A stretch of 64,000 nucleotides of DNA, taken from assembly GCF_001522545.3 (NCBI RefSeq), contig NC_031771.1:66848716-66912715 (forward strand), given 5' to 3'. The stretch comes from Parus major. Lineage: Eukaryota > Chordata > Aves > Passeriformes > Paridae. Shown here piece after piece: positions 34,901 through 46,900 of this stretch; the first letter of the stretch is position 1; every line of letters starts with the position of its first letter. The notes below the pieces were generated by a model that worked only from the letters and a program-made list of their open reading frames with translations, was not told where the DNA came from and did not search any database. A program made the position numbers and the translations under genes.

Positions 34901-37900
34901 GCCAGCTCTGCACAGATGCTGCAGATGGGTTCCTGCCCCTCGCTATGGTTTGGGAACACAGGGCCTGGGCTCTGCTTCCCAGCATTGGCGTGGAAGCCCC
35001 TTCCTCTGCTGCGCTGTCTCCTCAGATCCCATTTGGTGTGTGGGAAAAGGCATCTCGTGCCCTCCCAGCATCATCTTTGGGGAAACTGGGAGGGTTGCAG
35101 TTTTGCTAAAGCTTTTCTGCCCTTCCTGGGTGTCCTTCTGTCCCTCTGGCTGTCCCCTCTGCAGTGCAGGTGGCTGGCCAGGCGTGTTCCCGTTTTGCTG
35201 TTAATTAAGCGGATGCTGTTAGCGCTGGGATGTGTAGGACACGGTGAGCTGGTCCCAAGCCATACTCTGGTGCCTGACCACCGTGGTGCACGTGTGGGCC
35301 ACTGCCCTGCCATGCTCAGTGCACCCTCCTCAGGGCACCTCAGGCTGGGGGTGCCCGGCTGGGGCCCCCTCGTGTCCCTGTGCTCAGCGGTGCTGCTGCC
35401 CCGGCTCTCCTGCTCCCCACACACCCCTGCTGCAGCTCATGGGGGACTTCAGGCTAATTAGGCCTGACGATCCTGTCTCCACGCAGCATGGCAGTGGCAC
35501 AGATGTCACATCTGGGGGAGGTGGCTCCCCGGAATGGCCATTCCCGCTGAGGACTCGCTGTGGGTTTTGTTGCCACCCATGGGGTGAGGAGAAGCTCTGG
35601 GGGGACACAGGGTGAGGGAGCACCCCCAGCACCAGAGCCCAGGGATGGCCCATGGAGGGGATCAGACCTGCCTGCCCCTGTCCCATCTCAGGGTCCCACA
35701 GCGGTGCCGACCCCTCCCCATGTCACTGCAGAGGAGTTGAGGTCCCTCCCCGCGCTGCCCCCTCCATTACGGTCTGCACCCCTCGCCCTTTCTTCTAGAA
35801 GTGGCTGGGTCGCTCCTTGTCCTCGGAGGGGAGGTGACAGGAGGTGACAGGAGGTGTCAGAGCGCCGGGGGGCTCGTGGGGCGCTCCCCGTGTGCGGGGC
35901 GGCCGCGCCACGTGCGCGTTCCCGGGCGCACTCCGCGGCACCTCGGTGATCCGATGGGACATGGCTGGTGCGAGGAGATTGACGTTTTTTCCGTGTGAGG
36001 GAACATCGCAGCACGTGGCTGCCAGCAGCCAGCCCGCTCCACAGGGTGCTGCGGGGACACCGGGGGCTGCGGGGACACCGGAGGCTGCGCGGACACCGGG
36101 GGCTGTGTGGACACTGTGGGCACAGCAAGGGCTGGAGGGGACAGCAAAAGCTGCAGGGAGCTGTGGGGACACTGAGGGCTCCAGCATTGACAGGAAAGCT
36201 GAGAGCTGTGGTGGAGGGCACAGTCCCCCTCACCGACCCCAACCCCAGCTACCCCACTCTAATTCCTGCCCGTGTGATGGGAGCCTCGCATGCTCTCGCT
36301 GCTTCCCGATGCTGCAGCTGTCCTCAGCCACGACCCCTGCGATGCACAGCCCCTCTCCAGGGGGCTCATTGCTCACAGGGGTCCCGCAGACCCCCGGCTC
36401 GCCCCCACCACCTCAGCACTGCTCCCCATCCAGGCCAGTGTCCAGCTCTTGCCGGCCACACACAAAACATTGTCAGTGGGGCTGGAGACAGAGGATGGAT
36501 CAAAAGGATGGGGCAGCTGAGAAGGAGCCACCCCAAAAGACCCCGGGCCACGAGGTCAGGCTGATACTGATCCGTCCCTCTGGTTGAAGGGGGAGCAGGG
36601 ATGCTCCGGCGGGATGGGGAAGGATTTGGGATTTGGGAAGGATCCAGCCCTGGGGCCCCTCAGAGCCCACAGGGGCTGTCTGAAGGCACACGCAGCAGGA
36701 TGTCCCCTCACAGGGCCGCACTGTGACCCCAGAAAGTCCGGCCATGTCCCTGTGCCACCTCGGGAACACAGCAGGGCTCAGCTCTGGGCGGCGTGCCCTG
36801 CCTGGATGAGCTCCCTGCGGGCTCATTTGGGAATCTGAGCTCGCCAGGGGCTGTGTTTGGGTTGCCAGGGGCTGTGGCAGGCGGGGGGCTGCGACAAGGG
36901 GATGCCACGCTGCCCCCTGACACGGTCCCCGCGTGCCGCAGCGTGGAGCACGATTTCCGACAGCAGGAAGGCCGCTTCCAGCGGGTGCTGAGCCACATCG
37001 AGGGCGACACGGGGCCGAGCTCCCCCCCGACGGCGCTGGGGGCGGCGGGGGTGGCGGTGGGGGCGGCGGGGACCACCTCACCGCCCGGCCAGGAGCCATC
37101 GCCCGTGTCGAGGCTGCCGGCAAAGCTGGACGTGAAGAAATCCCGGCGCAAATGCTTCTGGTTCCTGTGAGCGCAATGCCCGGTGAGCCCGGAGCGCGGG
37201 GGCACCGTCCCGGCACTGAGCCCCTGCCCACCTCTTCTCCCTCCCTCCTTCCCTCCCTCCCACGGTAGGGTTTGGGTAGCACCAGCTTTTCTATTTTTAA
37301 CCATTCCGTTGAACGCGGGGAGCTCGGGTGTGGAAACGGCGAGGGGAGCAGCGGCTGTATTTAAGGAGAATTCAATAAATTCCACGGAGACGCTATTTTT
37401 GTTACATCCTCTCCCGCCTGTGCATTTCTGTTCTGGAGGAGGATGAGGATGAGGAGGGGGCAGCGGCTGTTTCCCTGTATTTCCCTCTGGTTTGCCCCAA
37501 CCCAGGCTCAAATCGGTGCCCATCCCTGCACCCCACAGAGGGTGCTGCTCACCCATCCCTCCCATGCAGGTTAACCGGGAACACCGAGGATCTCCACTGG
37601 TCAGAGACAGTGGAAAATGGTCTCTGTGAATGGCCTGGAGAGAGGAAACCTGTCCCCAAAACCCGCGGGTGGAAGGGTGGGCTGGGCAGGGGTCTCATGG
37701 GTGGGGAAGATGATGCACTGGCTGATTATAGGGAGACAGGAATGAGGAGCTCAAATATCCCAGGCTCTGTGGGGCTGCCACCAGAGGGAAAACTCGGCAT
37801 CGGGATCCCAGAGCAGCAGCGGGTGTCTGAGCACACCCTGAGGAGTGGCCGTGGTGGGAACAGCCACAGCTCTCCCAGCAGGGAGACATCAGGAAGGGGA

Positions 37901-40900
37901 ACATTGTCCAGCCTCCTCCAAAAGCACTGGCCACCCCCGGCCACGGCGAGCGGAAGGGAATGCAGGGTGGGTAGGTTTGGCCAAATATTCTCTATTCCCA
38001 TATTCTCTAAAATACGTGAATGTTAATAATCCCCTAAACACTTATTTACATTATAAACTCTTAAAGCTTCAAAGGAACTGTCGCAGGCTCTTCTCCCAAA
38101 CATTTCAGTCCCATGTCCTGGTGCCCACACCGCAGCACCCCAAAGCAGGAAATGCACACAGGGTTAAAGCCCGTTCCGTGTGCCGGGGACACCGCTGGTA
38201 CAGCCGGGACAGTGGCCCGGGGGCACAACTCCCTTCTTGCCCAGCAGCAAGGGGATGGATGGAGAGATGCTATCCTGCATTTCTGGTCCCCTCAGCCCTT
38301 CCCAGCTGCTGGAGCAGCCTGGGCTGGGGGTCTGGGACCCCCGATTGAGGGCGGGGGCTGCGGCAGCAGCACGGGAACCACGGGCGGTGCTGGGAGAGCC
38401 CCGTGGAGCCACGAGCGAGCGGCAGGAGCGCGGCACGGCCAAGGGTCCCTCCCTGCTGCCGCGGGCTGCGCCGCATCACCCTCATCCCCCGCATCCCCCC
38501 ACCGCCTCCATCGCTGCCCCTGAGTCACAGAGCCTGGGAACGAGGGAAAAAAGCAGGATGGAGCCCCAGTGCGACCCCGCCTGCATCCCCTGCCTGAGTC
38601 ACGGCTGAATCATGGCCCGGCGCTGGGACCGCGGCACGGCCCCGCTCCGGCTGCCCGCAGCCCCCGGGCACGGCGCACAGCGAGCCTCGGTACAGCCATT
38701 CCCTGCTCCGGGCTTCCAGAACACACACCAACACAGCTCCACGTGCCCAGAGAGGATCTCGAGTCCCCGCTGTCCCCCCAGGGGCTCTGTCCCCTCCCTT
38801 CCCGTGCGTCCAGCGTGCTCCTCATACACTCTCAGCATGTAAAACTGCGATGGTTCACCGGGATTAGCTGCTTGTTTTTCACTGCCCCCAAAACTGCTTT
38901 TCCTGCACCTCTGCCCCTGCCCACTGCCCGCTGCTCTCCGGTTGCTCCAGCCCTGCTCCCAGCACGGCTCCTGCTCTCCCCTGCATCCACCGCGCACATC
39001 CCTGGCATCCACCCCCATCCTGCTGGGTTGTGGCAGCAGGGCCAGCGAGGAGCAGAGCCAGTCCCACACCCCCAGACCCCAAACCGGTGACACCTCGCGC
39101 CTCTCCCACGCGGCCCAAAGGGAAGAGGCGCAGTGGGACTCACCCTCAGCGGGTTCTCCCGGTCCAGGACGATCACCCTGCGATTGACCGTGTGGAGCAG
39201 CTGCCCCAGCATCACCTGGATGTGCTTCTTCACCTGTGCCTGCAAGGTAAGAGGTGTCAGGGCCATGGCAGGGCATGTCCCAGCTCTGGGGTATGTCCCA
39301 GCATGGCTCATTCAAGGGCTGGTGGCACCAGGGATGGAGCCTGATCCGGAGCTGGTGTCAGATGTTCTCCAGCCTAAATATGGGATTTGGGATGTCTGAA
39401 CAGCTCAGCCCTGTTTCACCTCCCTGGTAAAGTGTCTGGGGACAGTGGGGAGAGCTGAGGATGGCTGAGGATGATGGGGATGGCTGCACTGGTGCTGGGC
39501 AGGCAAAGGTGGGTTCAACTCTCATGGGGCTGAACCAAGAGCAGAATCCTCTCCCAAGAGTGTCCCACCACACTCTCCATAAAGGCTATTTCAGGTTTAA
39601 AAGTTAAGCCCGAAATGAGACATTTCACCATAATTTCTGAGCTTTCCATCCCAATCCTGGGCTTCCTGGTGGATTAAAGAACCACCTCACCCTCCCAGGA
39701 CACAGTGTCCAACTCAGCTCCCACAGCCCAGTCACTGCACTGCAGGTGTGACACCTGAACCTCCCAAGGGCCCCCAAAAGGGACCCCAGAGCAGCCAGGA
39801 AGGGCAGGAACAGAGGAAAGCTCCTGAAAAGCCCGAGCACAGAGCCCTGTGCATTCCCAGAACATTGTGTTGCTGCAGGGACACTCACCAGCTCCGCGTC
39901 CCCACGGTCCTTGTGCCGCACTCGCAGCTTCTCTGCGCTCTGCAATCACCAGAAACAGGGCTGAGACCCCCAGGAATGGCCCCAGCCCACCCCAGACAGG
40001 CCACAGCTGGGTGGGTGGGTGCCCACCATGTCTCTGCCTCACATTTGGGGCCATCACTCTTTATTTTGGAGTGTGATACTGCCCCGATATGGGCTGACTG
40101 GCAATCACTGACCAGTCTTCCTCCCTGCCCTCACTTTCTTCATCCCTGTCCTCACTTTTTTCCTCCCTTCCCTCACTTTCTTCCTCCCTGCCCTCACCCT
40201 CTTCCCTTCCCTCACTGTCTTCCTCCCTGCCCTGACTTTTCTCCTCCCTTCCCTCACTTTCTTCCTCCTTGCCTTCACCTTCGTCCCTTCCCTCATTTTC
40301 TTCCTCCCTGCTCTCACCTTCCTCCCAGCCCTGCAGAGCTGGTGATGTCCCCACCACCCTCAGGTCAGTGTCACCCCTGAGTCTGGAAGTCCCTTCCCCA
40401 CTCATGCAGATGCTGGGCAACCCACGAGAAACTCACTGAGGTGAAAAACACGAGGGTTTTTCCCCACCCTGGGCATGTTTCTGCTGGGATGGTGACACCC
40501 ACAGTCCCCTGGCTGACTACAGTGAACTCCTGGGCTGGAATTGGTGCTTAACCCCACTCAGAGGGGTTTGGTCAGGTCACTGATTCCTGATTTACCTTCT
40601 GGGCCTGGTACAGCACTTCCAGGATGCTGCTGAGCAGCTCGATGCAGGCATCCTCCTCCTCCCCTGCCTGGATCAGCTCCTGCAGGATGGGCAGGGCCGC
40701 CTGCAACACCAGCTCCCGGCACTCTGGGGGGACAAAGGGGACACAGGCATGAGGGAATTGTCCCCATCTGTGGAGCCACCCCGGGCACACGAGGGGTCCC
40801 TGCTCAGGGACTCATCCCCATCCCCATCCATGGCCTGTGGGTGGGCTCAGCGAGGACAGTGCCACCAGGACCGCTCTCACCGTGGGACTGGAAGGCTTTG

Positions 40901-43900
40901 CTGCTGGCAATGTGGCTCAGGGACTGCAGCTTCTGCCTCAGCAGGCGTTGGGGCAGCAGGTTCCCCACAAAGTCCCGCAGTACAGCCCTGCCACCAGGAG
41001 AGGAGTTAAACCTGGAGTGCTCTGAGGTGCCTCAGGGAGCTGAGATTTCGTTTCAGATAAGCATTGTTAAAGTGAGAGGCATGGTGCAAGCCATGTGTGT
41101 GAATTTTGACCTCCTGCTTTGGAGGATGGGCAGTGTGAGCCCTGGATGAAGCTGTCCCACCCCAGACCCCTTGTGAGGAGTTCTGATTAGGTTTGAGCCC
41201 CTGGGGTTTCTCCCTTGCTGTGTTTCTAGTGGTCCCTGACCCTAAACTCCACCCTGGTTCTCTCCCTTAAAACCCCTCACCCTGCCTTTGTTTGGGGCTC
41301 TCTGTCACTGAATCTGAGCTTGTTCCCATGCTGAATAAATGGTTTCTTGAACAGAAGCCCGTCTCGTTGGTGTCCCATGCTGGCTCCTGGTAACTGTAGT
41401 TTCTCTGGACACGATCCTGTGGTTGCAGAACGTGACACAGGAGCTCCAGCTTCTGGTCAGGATGGGGCTGCTGGGTGGGGGGAGCCCCTCGATGGGGCAG
41501 AGGATATGGGGCAGGATGGTCCCACAGGGCAGCTGTGCCCAGCACAGGCAGCCAGCAGGAAAACCCTGCCTGAATTCCCAAAATGAACCCAGCTGGGGCT
41601 GAGTTCCCAGGCTCAGCCCTGCCCAAGCACAGGCTGAACCTGAGCAGAACTCTCCCATTTTTGCACTGGGAAGAGATCAGGAGGTGATTCCAGACCCCCC
41701 TCAGCCTCAGCCCTGTGCTGGATGTGGGGACAGAGGTGGCTGTGGCAGGTGCTGAGCGTGACACGGGGCTGGTGGGGGCACAGGGACCCTACCCCAGAGC
41801 AGAGGAGTCAAAGATCCCAAACACGTCCTCGAGGATGGAGGGCAGATACTTGAGAGCTGCTCCCTGCAGAGACACCAGAGAGCTGCCTTCAGACAGGGCT
41901 CCCACTGCTGGAGTGTGGGACACAGACTGTGTGCCCTCCTTTCTGATCCTTAACTCTGACACCCAGAAAAACACTGAATTTCATACAATGTGAAATTCAT
42001 GAGCGTGTTTTCATGGTGATACATGGAAACAACTGCTAAAGTTAGATAGAAAAGCTAAAAGTGTGAGTGTGTCAATTAAAGTTTTCTTAAGTCACTGGGT
42101 GAAAAAGTTAGAGTTTAAGTTAGTTTAGAAAGCAGGAGAAAACATGGAGGATTTAAAATGTTGTTTCTTTTCCTTATTTCTTCTTCATGTTCTTTTTCTA
42201 GAGGGTTTTGGGTAATAATGAGTGATTGGATAGAAAATGTCCCAGTGCAGCACACAGGTGATGGGTCATTAAGAAAAATAATATACATGTCTATTGTTAA
42301 TTGGGTAAGAATAAGTATAAAGATAAAAGAACTGTGTAGTTTGGGGCCATTTTGTGCTTTCAAAGCCAAAGTGAGCCACAAGGCCATTCTGTACCATCAG
42401 AAGAAAATGAGCCAGATTGCAGTGAACTGAACTTGTGCAGATAGTCTGGAGAGACCTGCCAAGTTTTGTGATAACATCCTAATAAATACAATAAACAAGA
42501 TCCTATCAGGCTTTGGAGTTTTCTTCCTGACCTGGAGGACTGAGATAAGCAGGACTCCCCATGAAGGAGTATCCCCAAAAAGCTCAGCTCAGAGGAGACT
42601 GAGAAATCCAGGAGTGGAAAAAAAAAAGTCCAGAAGAAGTGCAGCAGAATCAGAAAGAGAAAAAAAAGAAATGAAAAAGAATTAGTTAGAAAAAGTTACA
42701 CCCAGCAGCATCCTCTGGAGCCTCCTTCCATCTGGGAGGCCGTGGGTGCAGAGGGCAGCCCCATCCCAGACCCATCCAGCTCTGCTTCCCTCAGCCCCCT
42801 GTGCCAGCCTGCTCCCAAATGCAGGGAGTGAGACCAGATCCAGGATGGGGACAATCCCCAGGAACCCTTCCCAGATTTTCCTCTGCAGGCTTCAGCACAG
42901 GGGTGGCCAGGACAGCATTTGCCCCGTGCCACCGAGCTGCTGACCCGGCTCCAGGCCACAGCCCCAGTGCAGTGAGGGGTTTGGGGTCTCAGGGTGCACA
43001 AGGGGGGGACCCTGGGGACAGCGGGGCAGCACACGGGGTGGCAGCTCTTTCTGACACCATCTGAGGGGCAGTGTCACCTCAAAAATGAACACAGACAGTG
43101 TCACCTCGGCATGGGGACAGCCAGTGGCTGGCCTGGGCACCCTCCCTGCCAGCCCACAGCAGAGCTGAGCCCTCCCAGCAGCGCCTCATACCTGGGAGAT
43201 CAGCGTGGGACCCTCCAGCGGGGACCCCATCAGCTGGTTCAGGGCGAGGAAGAAACGCTGCAGGGAGCGCTGGAACTCGGCTGCCTCCTTCCCCTCGTAG
43301 AGCCTGCAATGGGCAGAGTCACCTCGCTGTCACCTCGCTGCCACCGCGCTGTCACCTCGCTGTCACCTCGCTGTCACCTCGCTGTCACCTCGCTGTCACC
43401 GCGCTGCCACCGCGCCACACACCTCCCCTGGCACAGCCACCCCACCACGCCCACAGACCCACTCACAAAAGTGCTGTTCTTTTAATTATTTTTTTTTTAA
43501 AGCCTCTTTTCCATGATTCTGCAGCCCAAAACCCTCTCAAAGCAGTTCAGCGCCGTCCCACTGGAGCAGGAACCTCCTGAGCCCTCCAGCCCTCCTCACC
43601 AGCTGGTCCAAAGCAAACAGAATGTGGGAATTTTTAGCCATGGGATGTGCAAAGCTGCAGGAAAACTGCAAAGCTGAGGTGTGAGCCCAGGAATAAAGTC
43701 ACTGCAATGGGCAGTGTTCGAGGTAATTCCTCCATCACCGACAGCAAGAAGTGGCAGGGAAAATGTACAGAAATCCTGGAATTATGGACTGGTTTGGGCT
43801 GGGAGGGCCCTTGAAGCCCATCCAGTCCCACCTCCTGCCATGGGCTGCTCCAAACTCTGTCCATCTTAGCCTCAAAATCCGGGGGCACAACGAGCACCGG

Positions 43901-46900
43901 CAGGGAAAGTTCTGCCACCCTCGGTGATGGCGAAAAAGCAGAAGCAGCCAGAGGAAGCAGCAAGGAGGAAGCAGCGAGGGAGAGAAGTCACCACGGTGCC
44001 ATCGGGGTGCTGGGGGGCCCTGAGGGGACACAGGGAGGTGTCCCAAGGTGGAGGACACTGCCCTCAGTCATCCTTGCAGCTACCTGGGCTCCTCACAGGA
44101 GCTGCAGGCGCTGCTTTTCCGGCTCCAGCAGCAATCCCAGACCCGGCAATCTGCAGCAACTGACTCTAATTACAACCCAGTTCCTGTCGATTACAGCCTG
44201 TACAAATTGCAGCACGTTCAGAGCACTTAGAGGATCTGAGGAGCCCGTGTTATTGCATGTTGAGATTGCTGAGATAAAGGGAAGCTATATAAAATAGCTA
44301 AATGTCCTCAGGGATGTCTCTGTTCCAGGCAAACTCATTCACGGGGCTGTTTGCAAACGCGCCGCGTAATTAATTTCTCCTGCCAGGAGCGCTCTAAGCT
44401 GGGAATCTGCTCCGTGTCCTCATGCAGGAGGGAGAGGCAGGTGCTGGGTGTGATGTTCTGGAGAGCTCTGGAGCACCCCGGAGCTGTGGATGGGACGCTG
44501 GGAAGGGATGGAAGCGGGGATGGAAGCGGCGAGGACAGACAGGGCTCGAATCACACAGTTAATACACAGCGGGGTAAAGTGAGGTGTGACAGTCCCTGGG
44601 GGCACAGGGACCCCAGCACAGCTCCTCATTTCCAGTGGGAGCACCCACAGGGACCCTGACACATCCTGGGATTGGGGTGAAGGAGGCAAAGCCCTGAGTC
44701 CCCCCAAAAAACAAAAACAAGCTGCCTGCCGAACCACAGAGCCTGAGAACAGGGTGATCCCACTGCTTTTGGTGCCCAACCCACTCAGGGAACCCTTGCC
44801 ATGTGTGTGGGGGTCCCTCCCTGCCCACCTCACTGCCCTTTGTTCCCCAGGACACTTTCGGTGCTGCGTACGTGGAACGAAAGAGGAACGCCACCGGCTT
44901 TTTCTGGTTAACACCCATGGCTGTGCTCTGATTTCCTCCTCTCCCACGCTGGCCCAAAGGAGGGGTGCTCATCCCATCACCCACACGGGGATGTGAACCC
45001 CACACCCACAGGGAACAAGTGACACCAGGCCTGTGGGGACACCGGAGGTGCCTGGGGGTACCTTGACCTTTGAGCCCACTCCTCTGCTCATCACAGGATC
45101 AGGGAAAGAACCTCACAGAGCCCCCAGCTCCACCCACCGACCCTCACTGGGCCCCAGGAAACCTTCCCAGCACAGCACCAGCCCTGCAGGGGCACTGACT
45201 GCCCAGGACATTTTGCCATCTCCAATGTGGGAGGATTTTAAGAGCTCATTGGAAACCCCCTGTCAGGGGTTGCTGGGGCAGAGGTCACTGTGGGGCAGGA
45301 CCATTGCTGGGAATTTGGGGTGGCCAGAGAGGTCTCTCACCCCGAGGTGGAAAGCACTGCCCACTCCCACAGCGGACCACCCATTGTGGCCAGCAGCACC
45401 CAGAGGATGGCATGAAGCTGGAAACGGCCAGAATCCTCCAGGAGAGGATTCACAGCCAGGGAGGAGCTGCCTGAGGAGCAGCCAACACAGCCAGGGGTGC
45501 TGGGTGCCAAGCTGGGTGCCACAGCAGCCAGCACCAGCTGGGCTGAGCTGCCACTGCGACTGCCACTGCCNNNNNNNNNNNNNNNNNNNNNNNNNNNNNN
45601 NNNNNNNNNNNNNNNNNNNNNNNNNNNNNNNNNNNNNNNNNNNNNNNNNNNNNNNNNNNNNNNNNNNNNNNNNNNNNNNNNNNNNNNNNNNNNNNNNNNN
45701 NNNNNNNNNNNNNNNNNNNNNNNNNNNNNNNNNNNNNNNNNNNNNNNNNNNNNNNNNNNNNNNNNNNNNNNNNNNNNNNNNNNNNNNNNNNNNNNNNNNN
45801 NNNNNNNNNNNNNNNNNNNNNNNNNNNNNNNNNNNNNNNNNNNNNNNNNNNNNNNNNNNNNNNNNNNNNNNNNNNNNNNNNNNNNNNNNNNNNNNNNNNN
45901 NNNNNNNNNNNNNNNNNNNNNNNNNNNNNNNNNNNNNNNNNNNNNNNNNNNNNNNNNNNNNNNNNNNNNNNNNNNNNNNNNNNNNNNNNNNNNNNNNNNN
46001 NNNNNNNNNNNNNNNNNNNNNNNNNNNNNNNNNNNNNNNNNNNNNNNNNNNNNNNNNNNNNNNNNNNNNNNNNNNNNNNNNNNNNNNNNNNNNNNNNNNN
46101 NNNNNNNNNNNNNNNNNNNNNNNNNNNNNNNNNNNNNNNNNNNNNNNNNNNNNNNNNNNNNNNNNNNNNNNNNNNNNNNNNNNNNNNNNNNNNNNNNNNN
46201 NNNNNNNNNNNNNNNNNNNNNNNNNNNNNNNNNNNNNNNNNNNNNNNNNNNNNNNNNNNNNNNNNNNNNNNNNNNNNNNNNNNNNNNNNNNNNNNNNNNN
46301 NNNNNNNNNNNNNNNNNNNNNNNNNNNNNNNNNNNNNNNNNNNNNNNNNNNNNNNNNNNNNNNNNNNNNNNNNNNNNNNNNNNNNNNNNNNNNNNNNNNN
46401 NNNNNNNNNNNNNNNNNNNNNNNNNNNNNNTGGGAACACTGGGAGCTCTGGGAACACTGGGAACCACTTCCAGCACTTACTGAGCGAAGAGGTGGCGGGA
46501 GCGGACGATGAACTTGAAGATGTACTCCAGGGCCTTGAAGGTGCGCGTGAGGGGCTCGCAGGGCTCCCCCCGGGCTGCCTGCTCCACGTACTGCGTCAGC
46601 ACCGACAGCAGCTTCCTGCAGGGTGGGACACCCGTGGCAATTCCAGCCCTGACCCCCACCATGTCCCTCCCCGTGCCACAGCCCCCAGGAACGCACTTGT
46701 AGGCGAGCGTGGCGCTGAAGTGCTGGCGGATGTAGGCCTCCAGGACCGTGTTGAAATGCTGGAACTTTCTGTCAGCCACCAGCCTGACGATGAAAACCTG
46801 AGGGTGGCAGGCAGGGGCACGGCTTGGTGTGGGCAGGGGGATGCCTGGGCAGAGCAGCAGCCGTCCTGACCCCACCGTGCCCTGGTCCCATCACCGGGAT

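Noticed and set aside
40061..40420. Lys/Arg/Glu-rich minus-strand protein of about 119 codons
   Set aside because: Pure translation of the homopurine minisatellite; no start context, splice sites or relatives.
43319..43416. CRISPR-like array (regular short repeats)
   Set aside because: Contiguous 11-bp units without spacers in a vertebrate intron: a minisatellite.
45033..46696. Long frames crossing the N-gaps (also at 18284-19765 and 50092-51786)
   Set aside because: They exist only because N runs contain no stops; DOCK exon phases across each gap show no coding sequence there.
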